DNA of 64,000 nt from Haloterrigena gelatinilytica (lineage in GTDB: Archaea; Halobacteriota; Halobacteria; Halobacteriales; Natrialbaceae). The number at the start of each line of letters is the position of its first letter. Position 1 is the stretch's first letter. Location: the NCBI RefSeq assembly GCF_013342145.1, contig NZ_JABUQZ010000001.1:1984001-2048000 (forward strand), read 5' to 3'. Both the position numbers and the translations under genes were made by a program. This document shows positions 43,001-50,837 of this stretch, one piece after another. The notes below the pieces were generated by a model that worked only from the letters and a program-made list of their open reading frames with translations, had not been told where the DNA came from and made no database searches.

Positions 43001-44277
43001 CGAATCACCTCGTGGGCCGCCGCGACGCGAGAGAGACCGACGCTGTAGGCCGCGGCCCGCCAACTCAGATCGCAGCGCTCGCGGCGATCGCGCACGTCGT
43101 CGACCGCGTCGGTCAGCGCGTAGGCGAACTCGTTGGTCACGCGCGCGTCGCTCATGCGATCGCGGCCGACGGTCCGAATCCACTCGAGGTGGGCCGCGAT
43201 CGGTCGCCCCGCGGTCGCGAGCACGGCGGGGACGACGTCGATACCGCGCTCTTCGAGGGCGCGCTGTCCGTCAGGCGTCACGGCGCCGACGGTCCCTTCG
43301 ACGACGAGGTCGGCGCGGATCCCGTCGGCGTTGTCGGCGGTGATCGTCGTCGCCGGCGCCGCGAGAACCAACGCGTCGGCGTCGCACTCGAGGACGTTCT
43401 CGGTACCGGTAACGGTGCCGTCGTCGTACTCGGCGAGCGCGCCCGGCCGCTCGAGATAGCTGGGCACGAGGTCGGTATCGAGCCCGGAGCCGTCGTCCGG
43501 GGCGACGAGGCCGACTCGATCGCTTGACATGGCGACGACGGAGCCGCCCCGGAACTCGAGCAGGCGGGCGGCCGCCACGCCGCAGGCCGCGGTGCCGTAG
43601 ATCGCGATCGTCGCGTCGGTCAGCGGGCGGTCGCGGTCGGTCTCGAGGACCTCCCGCGTCACGTGCGCGAGGCCGTGACCGCCCGCCCGATCGATCTCCC
43701 GGAGGCCGCCGATGGCCGGCGGTTTGCCGGCGACGGCCGCGGTTCGGGGGGCGTCGACGTCGTCGGCGACGGCGTCGGCGAACCGGGCCATCGTCCGCCG
43801 GTCGGTACCGACCTCCGGAACGAGGACGTCGTCGCCGCGGTCGACGCCCGCGATTCGGCGCGCGTAGGATCGGGTGAGGCGGCTGCGTTCGTCCCGGGAC
43901 AGCGCCGTCGGATCGACCGCGATCCCGCCCGCGGCACCGCCGAACGGGAGGTCGGCGATCGCCGCGCTGACGGTCGTCGCGGCCGCGAGACCGGCGCAGT
44001 CGTCCCCGTTTAGCGCGGGATAGTACCGGTGCGGTCCGAGGACGGAACCGCGGACGCTGTCGTGGCGAACGCGGTACCCCTCGCAGACGTCGATGGTGCC
44101 GTCGTCGCGTTCGAACGGCACGGAAATCCGCTCGCGCTGGCGAGGGTGGAGCAGTCGCTGTTCGATCCCGTCGGGGACGCCGAGACGGCGCGTCGCGGCC
44201 GTCGCGTACGCCCACGGGGCGGCGAGGTCGGGATCGGTTCGGGTCGTCTCGTCGTCGGTGTCGTGAAAGGCTGTCAT
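42997..44277 (-). CDS. Glutamate dehydrogenase-like protein without catalytic lysines
   Basis: The 426-residue protein has the Glu/Leu/Phe/Val dehydrogenase architecture, with an N-terminal substrate domain (YRVRHDSVRGSVLGPHRYYP) and a C-terminal NAD domain (ATIAIYGTAACGVAAARLLE; the retained GKPPAIGG is a family motif). Every key residue is changed: the two substrate lysines of GPTKGG and TWKCA are Leu80 and Ser104, the catalytic lysine of PFGGGKGG is Ala116 (PFGGAAGG) and the catalytic aspartate of PAPDMGTD is Glu155. It cannot be an ordinary glutamate dehydrogenase. It lies between the PadR-type regulator and the propeller gene and may act as a sensor or a scaffold. Start 44277. Confidence 0.85.
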   Translation of the reverse strand: MTAFHDTDDETTRTDPDLAAPWAYATAATRRLGVPDGIEQRLLHPRQRERISVPFERDDGTIDVCEGYRVRHDSVRGSVLGPHRYYPALNGDDCAGLAAATTVSAAIADLPFGGAAGGIAVDPTALSRDERSRLTRSYARRIAGVDRGDDVLVPEVGTDRRTMARFADAVADDVDAPRTAAVAGKPPAIGGLREIDRAGGHGLAHVTREVLETDRDRPLTDATIAIYGTAACGVAAARLLEFRGGSVVAMSSDRVGLVAPDDGSGLDTDLVPSYLERPGALAEYDDGTVTGTENVLECDADALVLAAPATTITADNADGIRADLVVEGTVGAVTPDGQRALEERGIDVVPAVLATAGRPIAAHLEWIRTVGRDRMSDARVTNEFAYALTDAVDDVRDRRERCDLSWRAAAYSVGLSRVAAAHEVIR

Positions 44278-44467
44278 CGTGTCAGAGTCAACGCGGTTGT
44301 GTTCGACCGAGCGGGTCGCTCGGTCGGATCGTCGGTCGATTACTCGGAGCATTCGATCGATGCGATCACTGTGCGTGCACAGAACGGCCGACACGGTGTC
44401 GGTTCGGACGCGATCGCTCGCGCCCGGCCGCGAACCCCGCGGTGCGATCGCCGCGGGAGCGCGACCG

Positions 44468-44833
44468 TCATGGGGACTCACAGCAGAGGCAGCGGCGCTC
44501 CCACTCGTGGTGTTCCTCGAGGCGCCTGTTGGCCCGCGTGCTCGGACGGTAGGCGTTGGTTCGCCCGTCGAGGGGGCGTTTCTCGACGTAGCCCTCTTCG
44601 ACGAGTTCGCTCAGGTTCTGGTAGAGTCGGCCCTGGTTGATCTCCTCGTCGTAGTAACAGTCGAGTTTGTCCTTGATGACGAGTCCGTGGGGGTTTCGCT
44701 CCGCGAGCATTCGGATGACGAACAGCTGATCGCGCTTGAACCCGGTCAGGTTCGCCAGCGGCCGCGGCTCCGTGTGCTCGTCGGAGATCGGTTCGGTACT
44801 GTCGTCGGTGTCGCTCGGTGGGTGACTGGGCAT
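44468..44833 (-). CDS. PadR-family winged-helix regulator
   Basis: The 121-residue protein LTGFKRDQLFVIRMLAERNPHGLVIKDKLDCYYDEEINQGRLYQNLSELVEEGYVEKRPLDGRTNAYRPSTRANRRLEEHHEW is the compact PadR/RosR-like winged helix of haloarchaea, with Y-x-x-L-E-E-G-Y and D-R-T-N. N-terminal 30 residues are acidic and disordered; two cysteines end it (CLCCESP), possibly redox-active. Located inside the left arm, it is the natural candidate to bind the palindrome at 50667. RosR-type proteins in Halobacterium respond to oxidants. Confidence 0.85.
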   Translation of the reverse strand: MPSHPPSDTDDSTEPISDEHTEPRPLANLTGFKRDQLFVIRMLAERNPHGLVIKDKLDCYYDEEINQGRLYQNLSELVEEGYVEKRPLDGRTNAYRPSTRANRRLEEHHEWERRCLCCESP

Positions 44834-44845
44834 CGGTTCGTCACC

Positions 44846-44860
44846 GGCGGCGAAGCCGCC
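44846..44860. repeat. Hairpin GGCGGC-GAA-GCCGCC
   Basis: A 6-bp perfect stem with a GAA loop lies just before the start of the PadR gene on the minus strand and directly adjoins the tRNA-like element; its grammar matches the palindromic module family. Confidence 0.6.
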
Positions 44861-44863
44861 GAA

Positions 44864-44910
44864 GCTACGCGCGGGAGTCGAACCCGCAGCCGGCCGAGTC
44901 CGGACGTAGC
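44864..44910 (-). ncRNA. tRNA-like minihelix or decayed tRNA, 47 nt
   Basis: On the minus strand a 7-base acceptor half GCTACGT (44910-44904) pairs with GCGTAGC (44870-44864), with one T-G wobble. Between them is a canonical T-arm, GCGGG-TTCGACT-CCCGC (5-bp stem, 7-base loop with TTCGA). The D- and anticodon-arms are missing: only a 16-base stretch with CCGG-ACTCGG-CCGG remains. It could be a decayed tRNA, an integration-site trace, or a product of the palindromic repeats next to it. No anticodon can be assigned. Confidence 0.4.
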
Positions 44911-44918
44911 GGGCGGCT

Positions 44919-45245
44919 TCAGGGGCCGTGTTCGATTCGATGCTCCCGGTAGAGGACGGCGACGAACGCCCCGAGCGGCAGCAGTCCGAGGATCACGAGC
45001 AACAGTCCGGCGTAGATACTGACCGGGAGCCGGACGGTCGCGACGAAGTACAGCAACACGGCGACGGCGCCGGCGATCAACAGCCCGATGCTCGAGACCA
45101 CGAGGCCGAAGCTCAGCTTCCGGAACTGCCACTCGAGGTTCTCCGAGCGGCGTAGCTGCTCGATCAACACGACGGCCGGCGGAATGGTCAGCGCGATCAG
45201 TTGCAACAGCATCAGTGCGACGTCGGTGCTTGCAGTGGTCGACAT
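44919..45245 (-). CDS. Small three-to-four-TM membrane protein
   Basis: About 108 residues from ATG 45245. Hydrophobic segments LMLLQLIALTIPPAVVLIEQL, FGLVVSSIGLLIAGAVAVLLYFVATV and IYAGLLLVILGLLPLGAFVAVLY are followed by a short charged C-terminus. It is not a recognised family. It sits between the oxidase subunit I and the PadR regulator on the same strand and may be a small accessory subunit of the oxidase. Confidence 0.7.
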   Translation of the reverse strand: MSTTASTDVALMLLQLIALTIPPAVVLIEQLRRSENLEWQFRKLSFGLVVSSIGLLIAGAVAVLLYFVATVRLPVSIYAGLLLVILGLLPLGAFVAVLYREHRIEHGP

Positions 45246-45430
45246 GGGTGAATGTGGAGCGCTGCGTAGGTCTGCGGACCGCACGCAGTTGCGGCGGTTG
45301 GCGGGCGATGCGACTCGCTCGAGCGGCGGCGCGGTTCGATCGCGGGCGGCGATCGGCGTACTCGGTCGTCAGGGAGCGCGGACTCGAGTCGGAGTTCGGG
45401 TCGGCTCGGCGACGGAACGGGACGACGCGA

Positions 45431-46930
45431 CTACTTCCATTCGCGTGTGTGCGACGGCCCCGATTCGAGGGCCCACGGATCGTCGGGGGCGGGCCCGCCG
45501 ATCCACAGCGATCGGGCGAGGTTCGCGAGGAAGACGGCCTGGCCGGCGGCGATCACGTAGGCGCCGACGGTCGCCAGCTGGTGCAGCGGCGCGTATGCCG
45601 CCGGATAGGTCGCGACGCGCCGGGGGAGTTGTGCGAGGCCGACGAGCAGGAGCGCCCCGAAGGTCACCGCGACGCCGACGACCGTGAGCCAGACGTGCAG
45701 GCGGGCCAGCCCCGGCTCGAGGCGTCGGCCGGTGAGCAGGGGGAACCAGTAGTAGGCGCCGGCGACGAGCGCGAGCGCGACGAAGCCGGCAAACAGCAGG
45801 TGGAAGTGCGCGACGACGTAGTAGGTCCCGGTGTAGCGGACGTTGATCGGCACGACGGCGAGGAAGACGCCGGTGACGCCCCCGACGACGAAGAAGCCGA
45901 CGGCGGCGAGGGACGCCAGCATCGGCGCCGTGTACCGGATCGAACCGCCCCACAGCGTCACGAGCCACGTACAGAGTTTCGCGGAGCTCGGGAGCGCCAC
46001 CGCCAGCGTCGTGAGCATGAAGACCGTCCGCACGGGGAGGCTCATTCCGGTCACGAACATGTGGTGGGCCCAGACGGTGAACGAGACGACGCCGATCGCG
46101 AGCGTCGAGTAGACGGACGAGCGGTGGCCGAACAGCCGCCGGCCGGCGAACCGCGGCAGCACGTGGCTGACGATTCCCATCGGGGGCAACACCACGATGT
46201 ACACCAGCGGATGGGCGAAGAACCAGAACAGGTGCTGCCAGACCAGCGGCCCGCCGCCGCCGAGGAGGAACCCGGTGGCGAGCGTCCGATCCGCGAGAAC
46301 GAGCGCGACCGTCGCCGCCAGCACCGGAAACGCCAGCAGGGACATCGCCGCGGCGGTCAGCACCGTCCACGTGAACGTGTCGACCTCGAGCCACCGGACC
46401 TCGCGCTCGCGCAGAATCGTGCGGAGGAGCGTCCACGCCGTCAGCGTCGTCCCGACGGCGACCAGCGCGAGTCCGACGAGGAGGGCGTCGACGGCCGGGT
46501 TCGCCGACAGCACGCTCAGCGGCGGATACAGCGTCCACCCGCTGGCGACCGGCTCGAGGCCCGCCACGCCGAGGATGCCGCCGATCGTGCCGGCCCGGAT
46601 CGACAGCGCCGCGGGGACCTGCAGCCAGAACGCGACCGCGCCGAGGGCCGGCGCGGCGACGTCGTCGGCCTCGATCAGCGGAGGGACAGCGACGTAGGCC
46701 GCGCCCCAGATCGCCGGCAGCGCGAACAGGAACAGCATCGTCAGCCCGTGGGTCGTGAAGAAGGCGTTGTAGGTCTCGGCCGTCAACCGACCGAGAGTCG
46801 GAGTGACCAGCGCCGTTCGCAGGAACAGCGCGTCGAGCCCGCCCCACAGCCCCATCACCAGCGCCAGCGCGAGGTGCCAGCGGGCGAGCCGTCGGTGGTC
46901 GACGTTCGACCGGCCGGTCGATCGGGTCAC
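45431..46930 (-). CDS. Haem-copper oxidase subunit I homologue, orphan and variant
   Basis: The 499-residue protein has twelve membrane segments and keeps the haem and copper histidines: His61 (TTHGLTMLF), His240 (HPLVY), His289/290 (WAHHMFVTGM) and His375/377 (AHFHLLF), the cross-linked Tyr244 and K-channel Lys318 (PSSAK). It therefore still looks able to bind haem and CuB. The usual HPEVY glutamate that ends the D-channel is Leu242, and the preceding residues are FFA, not the YS pair of A2-type oxidases. No subunit II or III gene is adjacent, so electron input is unclear. The start ATG (46930) overlaps the upstream stop by ATGA, coupling it to the MFS-like gene. Confidence 0.85.
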   Translation of the reverse strand: MTRSTGRSNVDHRRLARWHLALALVMGLWGGLDALFLRTALVTPTLGRLTAETYNAFFTTHGLTMLFLFALPAIWGAAYVAVPPLIEADDVAAPALGAVAFWLQVPAALSIRAGTIGGILGVAGLEPVASGWTLYPPLSVLSANPAVDALLVGLALVAVGTTLTAWTLLRTILREREVRWLEVDTFTWTVLTAAAMSLLAFPVLAATVALVLADRTLATGFLLGGGGPLVWQHLFWFFAHPLVYIVVLPPMGIVSHVLPRFAGRRLFGHRSSVYSTLAIGVVSFTVWAHHMFVTGMSLPVRTVFMLTTLAVALPSSAKLCTWLVTLWGGSIRYTAPMLASLAAVGFFVVGGVTGVFLAVVPINVRYTGTYYVVAHFHLLFAGFVALALVAGAYYWFPLLTGRRLEPGLARLHVWLTVVGVAVTFGALLLVGLAQLPRRVATYPAAYAPLHQLATVGAYVIAAGQAVFLANLARSLWIGGPAPDDPWALESGPSHTREWK

Positions 46931-48333
46931 GGCCGCCCGAACGCGAACGCCCGCCCCAGTTCGCGAACGCCCAGCAGGCCGACCGTCGTCGCGATGGTAA
47001 ACGCGAAGATCGGGTCGACCGCGTACAGGAGGCCGCCGATCAGCGGTGCGGGAACGACGGCGACCTGCACCGCCGTCCCGACCGCGTCGGGGAGCCGCGG
47101 GCCGGGAACCGGGGCGACGCGAGCGCTCTCGCCGACGGTCGGCCGGAGCGGTTCGATCGCCGTCCGACAGCCCAGCAGCGCGAACAGGACGGCGACGATA
47201 CCGGCGCTGGACGGGGCCGCCACGAGGCCCATCGGGAGCAGCGAGACGACGGCGAGACCGACGGCCAGCACCGCGCGCCGGTCGAGCCGCGAGGCGAGCG
47301 CGGGGGCGGCGACCGCGCCGACGACCGCGCCCGCGGCCTCCGCGAGGACGAACAGGCCGAAGACGGCGGCCGGCGCCAGCGAGAGGCCGCCGATCGAGAG
47401 CCCGATCGATCGGTACTCGACGACCAGCAGGATCAGGAACGGCCAGCTCCCGGCGAGGGCGACCCGAACGAGGGCGTCGCCGATGACCGCCCAGCGACGG
47501 CGATCGGGCAGCCTCGAGGCGGCGCTGCTGACCGCGCCGAGCGGGGACTCCGCGTCGGCCGGCGCAGGAGTGGTCGTCCCGTTTCTGCGCGTCTCACTCT
47601 CGCCGTCTCGGTCGCCCTCCGCGAGGCCATCGCCGAGCACTCTCCCGGTGAGGGGCGACGTTCGCTTCCCCGCAGACCCCAGCGCGACCGCGCCGACGAG
47701 GGCGACCGCGGCGCCGGTCGCGGCGACGAGGACGAAGCCCGTGCGGACCCGCCGGTGCTCGCGACGGCGGCCGCCGCGAACACGGCCGCCGCGGCGAGGC
47801 CGAGCGCGCCGACGACGGTCCGCGTTCGTCGCCCGTCGACGGCTCCGCCCGATCGACGCCTCGTCGCGGGCGGGCGCCGCGCTCGAGGGCGGTGCCGCGC
47901 GCGTATCGGTCGGCCACAGGTTCCGCGCGGGGCCGCGGACGTGCCACGTCTGCAGGAGGACGATCCCGACCGCGAGCCAGCCCAGCGCCGACAGCGGCGT
48001 TCCCAGCAGGGCGTCGAGCGTCGGCGCACCCGCCCACGCGAGGAGGCCGACCGCGGCGACGAGCACCGACGCCACCGCGGCCGCGGCGGGCGCGATGTCG
48101 GGCGTCGGGCCGGCGTCGGCGTCGCTCGAGCGCCGGGACGCCGCGACGGCGACGCCCAGTCCGAGCGACACCAGCGCGCCGGCGACGATCGGCCCGGAGC
48201 CGATCGCGACGACGAACTCGGGGAGGTATCGTTCGGCGAGGCGGATCAGCCCGTGGCTCGTCGCGAGCGCGACGAGACAGACGATCCGGATCGGATCGGT
48301 GCGGTCGGCGGCGTCTGTCGGGTGTCGGGTCAT
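46927..48333 (-). CDS. MFS-like multi-pass membrane protein with two frame breaks
   Basis: Read as one 468-codon frame from ATG 48333, N-terminal membrane segments (IRIVCLVALATSHGLI, VAGALVSLGLGVAVAAS) and C-terminal ones (FLILLVVEYRSIGLSIGGL, VVGAVAAPALASRLDRRAVL) look like a major-facilitator-type transporter. In between, about residues 160-195 read an arginine-rich, non-membrane stretch. The next frame over the same bases (about 47750-47860) reads TVVGALGLAAAAVFAAAAVAS, a proper membrane helix with normal third-position GC. Two compensating single-base indels are therefore likely, either in the DNA or in the assembly. Function: transporter of unknown substrate in the oxidase operon. Confidence 0.7.
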   Translation of the reverse strand: MTRHPTDAADRTDPIRIVCLVALATSHGLIRLAERYLPEFVVAIGSGPIVAGALVSLGLGVAVAASRRSSDADAGPTPDIAPAAAAVASVLVAAVGLLAWAGAPTLDALLGTPLSALGWLAVGIVLLQTWHVRGPARNLWPTDTRAAPPSSAAPARDEASIGRSRRRATNADRRRRARPRRGGRVRGGRRREHRRVRTGFVLVAATGAAVALVGAVALGSAGKRTSPLTGRVLGDGLAEGDRDGESETRRNGTTTPAPADAESPLGAVSSAASRLPDRRRWAVIGDALVRVALAGSWPFLILLVVEYRSIGLSIGGLSLAPAAVFGLFVLAEAAGAVVGAVAAPALASRLDRRAVLAVGLAVVSLLPMGLVAAPSSAGIVAVLFALLGCRTAIEPLRPTVGESARVAPVPGPRLPDAVGTAVQVAVVPAPLIGGLLYAVDPIFAFTIATTVGLLGVRELGRAFAFGRP

Positions 48334-48410
48334 GGATACTGGAACGAGAGACGGCTGTCGCGATCGGCGCGCGGCGGTCGAACGGCGGCAAACGGTCGGC
48401 GGTCGAGACC

Positions 48411-49925
48411 TCACTTCAGCCCGCGGTCCTCGAGCGCGTAGGCGATCCGCTCGAGGAACTGCTGGGTGCGGATAATGATCCCGGCGATGTGGGGCGCGAG
48501 GCGGTTTCCGAGGCGGACGCGCTGCTCGGGCTCGAGGGCGACGTACACCTGTACGGCGAAGATCGGGACGGCGACGACGTTGAACAGCGCCGTGTACGTC
48601 CCCGACACCGTGCCGCCGGTCGCGCCAGCGGGCGGGACGAGGCCGAGCGCGCCGAAGACGAGTTCGACGACGAGGCCGGCGACGACCGCCGCGAGGAAGA
48701 ACGCGACGGCGATCACGGCGGCCATCCGGGTGCCGTAGTACCGCCGGTAGGTGCGGACCAGCGGCAGGATCACCAGGTCCGCGAAGATGAACGCGAGCAC
48801 GCCGCCGAAGGAGACGCCGTTCTGCCAGAGCACGACCGCGAAGGGGACGTTGCCGACCGAACAGAGGAACGTCACCACGCCGACGACGGCGCCGAGGACG
48901 ACGTTCGAGACGAGCCGCAGGACGCTGCCCTCGGCGCCGACGCCGAAGACGGCGGTCCACCACGCGGTCGGCACGAACGCGGCCAGCAGGCCGGCGATGG
49001 CGAAGCCGAGGACGACGTCCCGCCAGAGCATGTCCCACTCGCGGATCGCGTTCGCGGTCGCCGACGCCCAGCGGTCGCCCGAGAGCAGCTCCGGGCCCGC
49101 CGTAACGGGTTCGCGATCGGTCGACGGGTCGTAGGCGTTGCGACAGCCGCCGCAGCAGAAGTGTCGCCGCTCGCCGTCGAACTCGGCCGCGACGGTCTCC
49201 TCGTCGGTCGGATCCGCGGCCATCCCGCAGGTCGCACACTCGATCTCCTGTAGCGCCCGCGCGTGTGCTCGAGCGCGTTCGATCCACGACTGGGGGACGA
49301 ACCGCCGGTACACCACCGCGAGGACGGCGACGGCGACGAGGCCGCCGACGATCTCCGCCGCGGCGAACTGCCAGCCCAGCAGGAGCGTGACGACCAGCGC
49401 GAGTTCGAGCACGAGGTCCGTGCTCGCGAACTGGAACGCGCCCAGACTGGCCGCGGCCGAGGCGCCCTTGGTGAACAGCGACCGGGTCGTCGCCACCGCG
49501 GAGAACGAGCAACTCGAGGACGACGCGCCGAAGAGGGCCCCGTAGCCGACCTCGCGCCAGCCGTCGTCGCCGAGGTAGTCGGTGAGCCGGTCCTCGGAGA
49601 CGAACTCCTGGACCGCGCCGGTGATCGTGAACCCGAGGACGAGCGCCCACCACGTGTCCCAGGCCATCTCGAAGGCGATGACCGCGGCCTCGAGGAGCCG
49701 TAACAGGACCGCGCCGAGCAGGCCGGCGAGCCGGGCCGCGAACTCGAGGCTCCCCTCGTTCGGGGCCGGGGAGACGAGTCCGAGACCGGTCGGCGGCCCG
49801 CGAGCGACCGCGGCGGGACGGAGCGGTCCGTGGTCGACCGTCGCTACCGCCAGCGAGACGAGCAGTCGCGTCTGCGCGGCCACGAGGCTGGGGGCGTCGG
49901 TAACCGAGTGGATGACTGCGTGCAT
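48411..49925 (-). CDS. DUF318/ArsP-type permease with internal YHS-like metal site
   Basis: The 504-residue membrane protein has two four- to five-TM permease halves: the first contains GASSSSCSFSAVATTRSL, the cysteine block of the ArsP/DUF318 permeases, the second FLCSVGNVPFAVVLWQNGVSF. Between them (residues about 225-270) is a small cysteine cluster, ECATCGMAAD then GERRHFCCGGCRNAYD (C230, C233, C257, C258, C261), resembling a YHS/TRASH metal site. Such fusions are proposed metal or metalloid exporters. It is preceded by a 263-base gap with its own TATA-like CATATTTTTA near 50085 and lies in the same direction as the oxidase genes. Confidence 0.85.
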   Translation of the reverse strand: MHAVIHSVTDAPSLVAAQTRLLVSLAVATVDHGPLRPAAVARGPPTGLGLVSPAPNEGSLEFAARLAGLLGAVLLRLLEAAVIAFEMAWDTWWALVLGFTITGAVQEFVSEDRLTDYLGDDGWREVGYGALFGASSSSCSFSAVATTRSLFTKGASAAASLGAFQFASTDLVLELALVVTLLLGWQFAAAEIVGGLVAVAVLAVVYRRFVPQSWIERARAHARALQEIECATCGMAADPTDEETVAAEFDGERRHFCCGGCRNAYDPSTDREPVTAGPELLSGDRWASATANAIREWDMLWRDVVLGFAIAGLLAAFVPTAWWTAVFGVGAEGSVLRLVSNVVLGAVVGVVTFLCSVGNVPFAVVLWQNGVSFGGVLAFIFADLVILPLVRTYRRYYGTRMAAVIAVAFFLAAVVAGLVVELVFGALGLVPPAGATGGTVSGTYTALFNVVAVPIFAVQVYVALEPEQRVRLGNRLAPHIAGIIIRTQQFLERIAYALEDRGLK

Positions 49926-50188
49926 AGTGGAGTAACGAGAACGGAGTCGCCGATCGGACGGCGCGTCGGGACGGGCCGCCGGCGGATAGTGGCGGCTGTG
50001 CTGGCGGGCCGGGAGGTCATCCGCGCCGAGGGCGCGTCGTCCGGGCCTTCCGACACCGAAGCCTAATAGATTATGGCGTAAAAATATGGACGAAACCTAG
50101 AGAATGTGCACCGACGAGCCGGAGCGTCGGGCGCGGGCGGGTCTCGGCGGATCGGTCGCGTGGCGGCCGAGGCGTCGGCACGTCGCCC

Positions 50189-50632
50189 TCAGCGAGCCAT
50201 CAGTCCGACCGTTCGATGGCGATTGTAGAGATAGGCCACGCAGACGGCGACCGTCGAGAGGAGGAAGGCGACGAGGGCGATCGCGAGCGCGACGCCGAAC
50301 CCGGCCGCCAGTCCGGACAGCAGGCCGAGGAACAGCGGCGCGGCGACGGCCGCGCCGACGTAGATCTGCCGGTCGGGCGTCCACGCGTCGGTTCGGGCCT
50401 CGACGAACTCGACGTCGCGCCAGATCGCGGGCAGCGTGACGGCGCCGGCGGCGGCGACGACGATCAGCAGCGCGACGCTGCCGAGACTCGTGGCCAGAAC
50501 CGAACCCCCGCCGGTCAGTCGGGCGAGCGAGACGATCCCGAGCAGACTCAACGCGGGATAGCCGATCAAGACGTACCAGTACCACGGCGCACGGTCGGTC
50601 GAATCGACGGAGATGAGATCACCACTTGGCAT
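50189..50632 (-). CDS. Four-TM membrane protein, unknown
   Basis: About 147 residues from ATG 50632. Hydrophobic segments WYWYVLIGYPALSLLGIVSL, SLGSVALLIVVAAAGAVTLP, IYVGAAVAAPLFLGLLSGLAAGFGVALAIALVAFLLSTVAVCVAYL indicate four helices with short loops. No domain recognised. As the first gene left of the divergent promoter region, it begins the left arm. Confidence 0.7.
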   Translation of the reverse strand: MPSGDLISVDSTDRAPWYWYVLIGYPALSLLGIVSLARLTGGGSVLATSLGSVALLIVVAAAGAVTLPAIWRDVEFVEARTDAWTPDRQIYVGAAVAAPLFLGLLSGLAAGFGVALAIALVAFLLSTVAVCVAYLYNRHRTVGLMAR

Positions 50633-50660
50633 GGTGCATCCGTCGTACGGTTCACCCACT

Positions 50661-50669
50661 CATAAGTTG
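50661..50669 (-). promoter_or_regulatory. TATA box of the left arm
   Basis: On the minus strand CAACTTATG is about 30 bases before ATG 50632; its upstream edge overlaps the palindromic element at 50667. Confidence 0.5.
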
Positions 50670-50695
50670 TACAAATATCCAAGATATCTGTACAA
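50667..50695. promoter_or_regulatory. 29-base near-palindrome (operator candidate)
   Basis: Outer arms TTGTACA and TGTACAA are perfect inverted repeats, and inner arms ATATC and GATAT also pair around a CAA centre, so 13 of 14 positions match on each side. It lies in the only strongly AT-rich part of the cluster, between the divergent arms, next to the left-arm TATA box and 40 bases from the right-arm TATA-like TTTATTATA at 50736-50744. A smaller repeat GGTTC-AAG-GAACC follows at 50709-50721. The PadR-type regulator of the left arm is the obvious candidate binder. Confidence 0.75.
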
Positions 50696-50735
50696 AAAAC
50701 TGACCGTGGGTTCAAGGAACCGATGAGTACGTAAA

Positions 50736-50744
50736 TTTATTATA
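50736..50744 (+). promoter_or_regulatory. TATA-like element of the right arm
   Basis: TTTATTATA faces the right arm. The ATG at 50838 is about 95 bases downstream, which implies a leader of roughly 70 nt, unusual for a haloarchaeal gene. Confidence 0.45.
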
Positions 50745-50837
50745 GTGAGTTTCAGTACCGTGTCATCTTATACCACTGGCACTGCTAGGCCCGTCCCCGG
50801 TCGAATCCCACTGCGGTTCGATCGACCCCCCTAAACG

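Noticed and set aside
44840..44920. Complete tRNA gene on the minus strand
   Set aside because: A T-arm and acceptor stem exist, but the D-arm and anticodon arm are absent, so it was listed only as a tRNA-like element.
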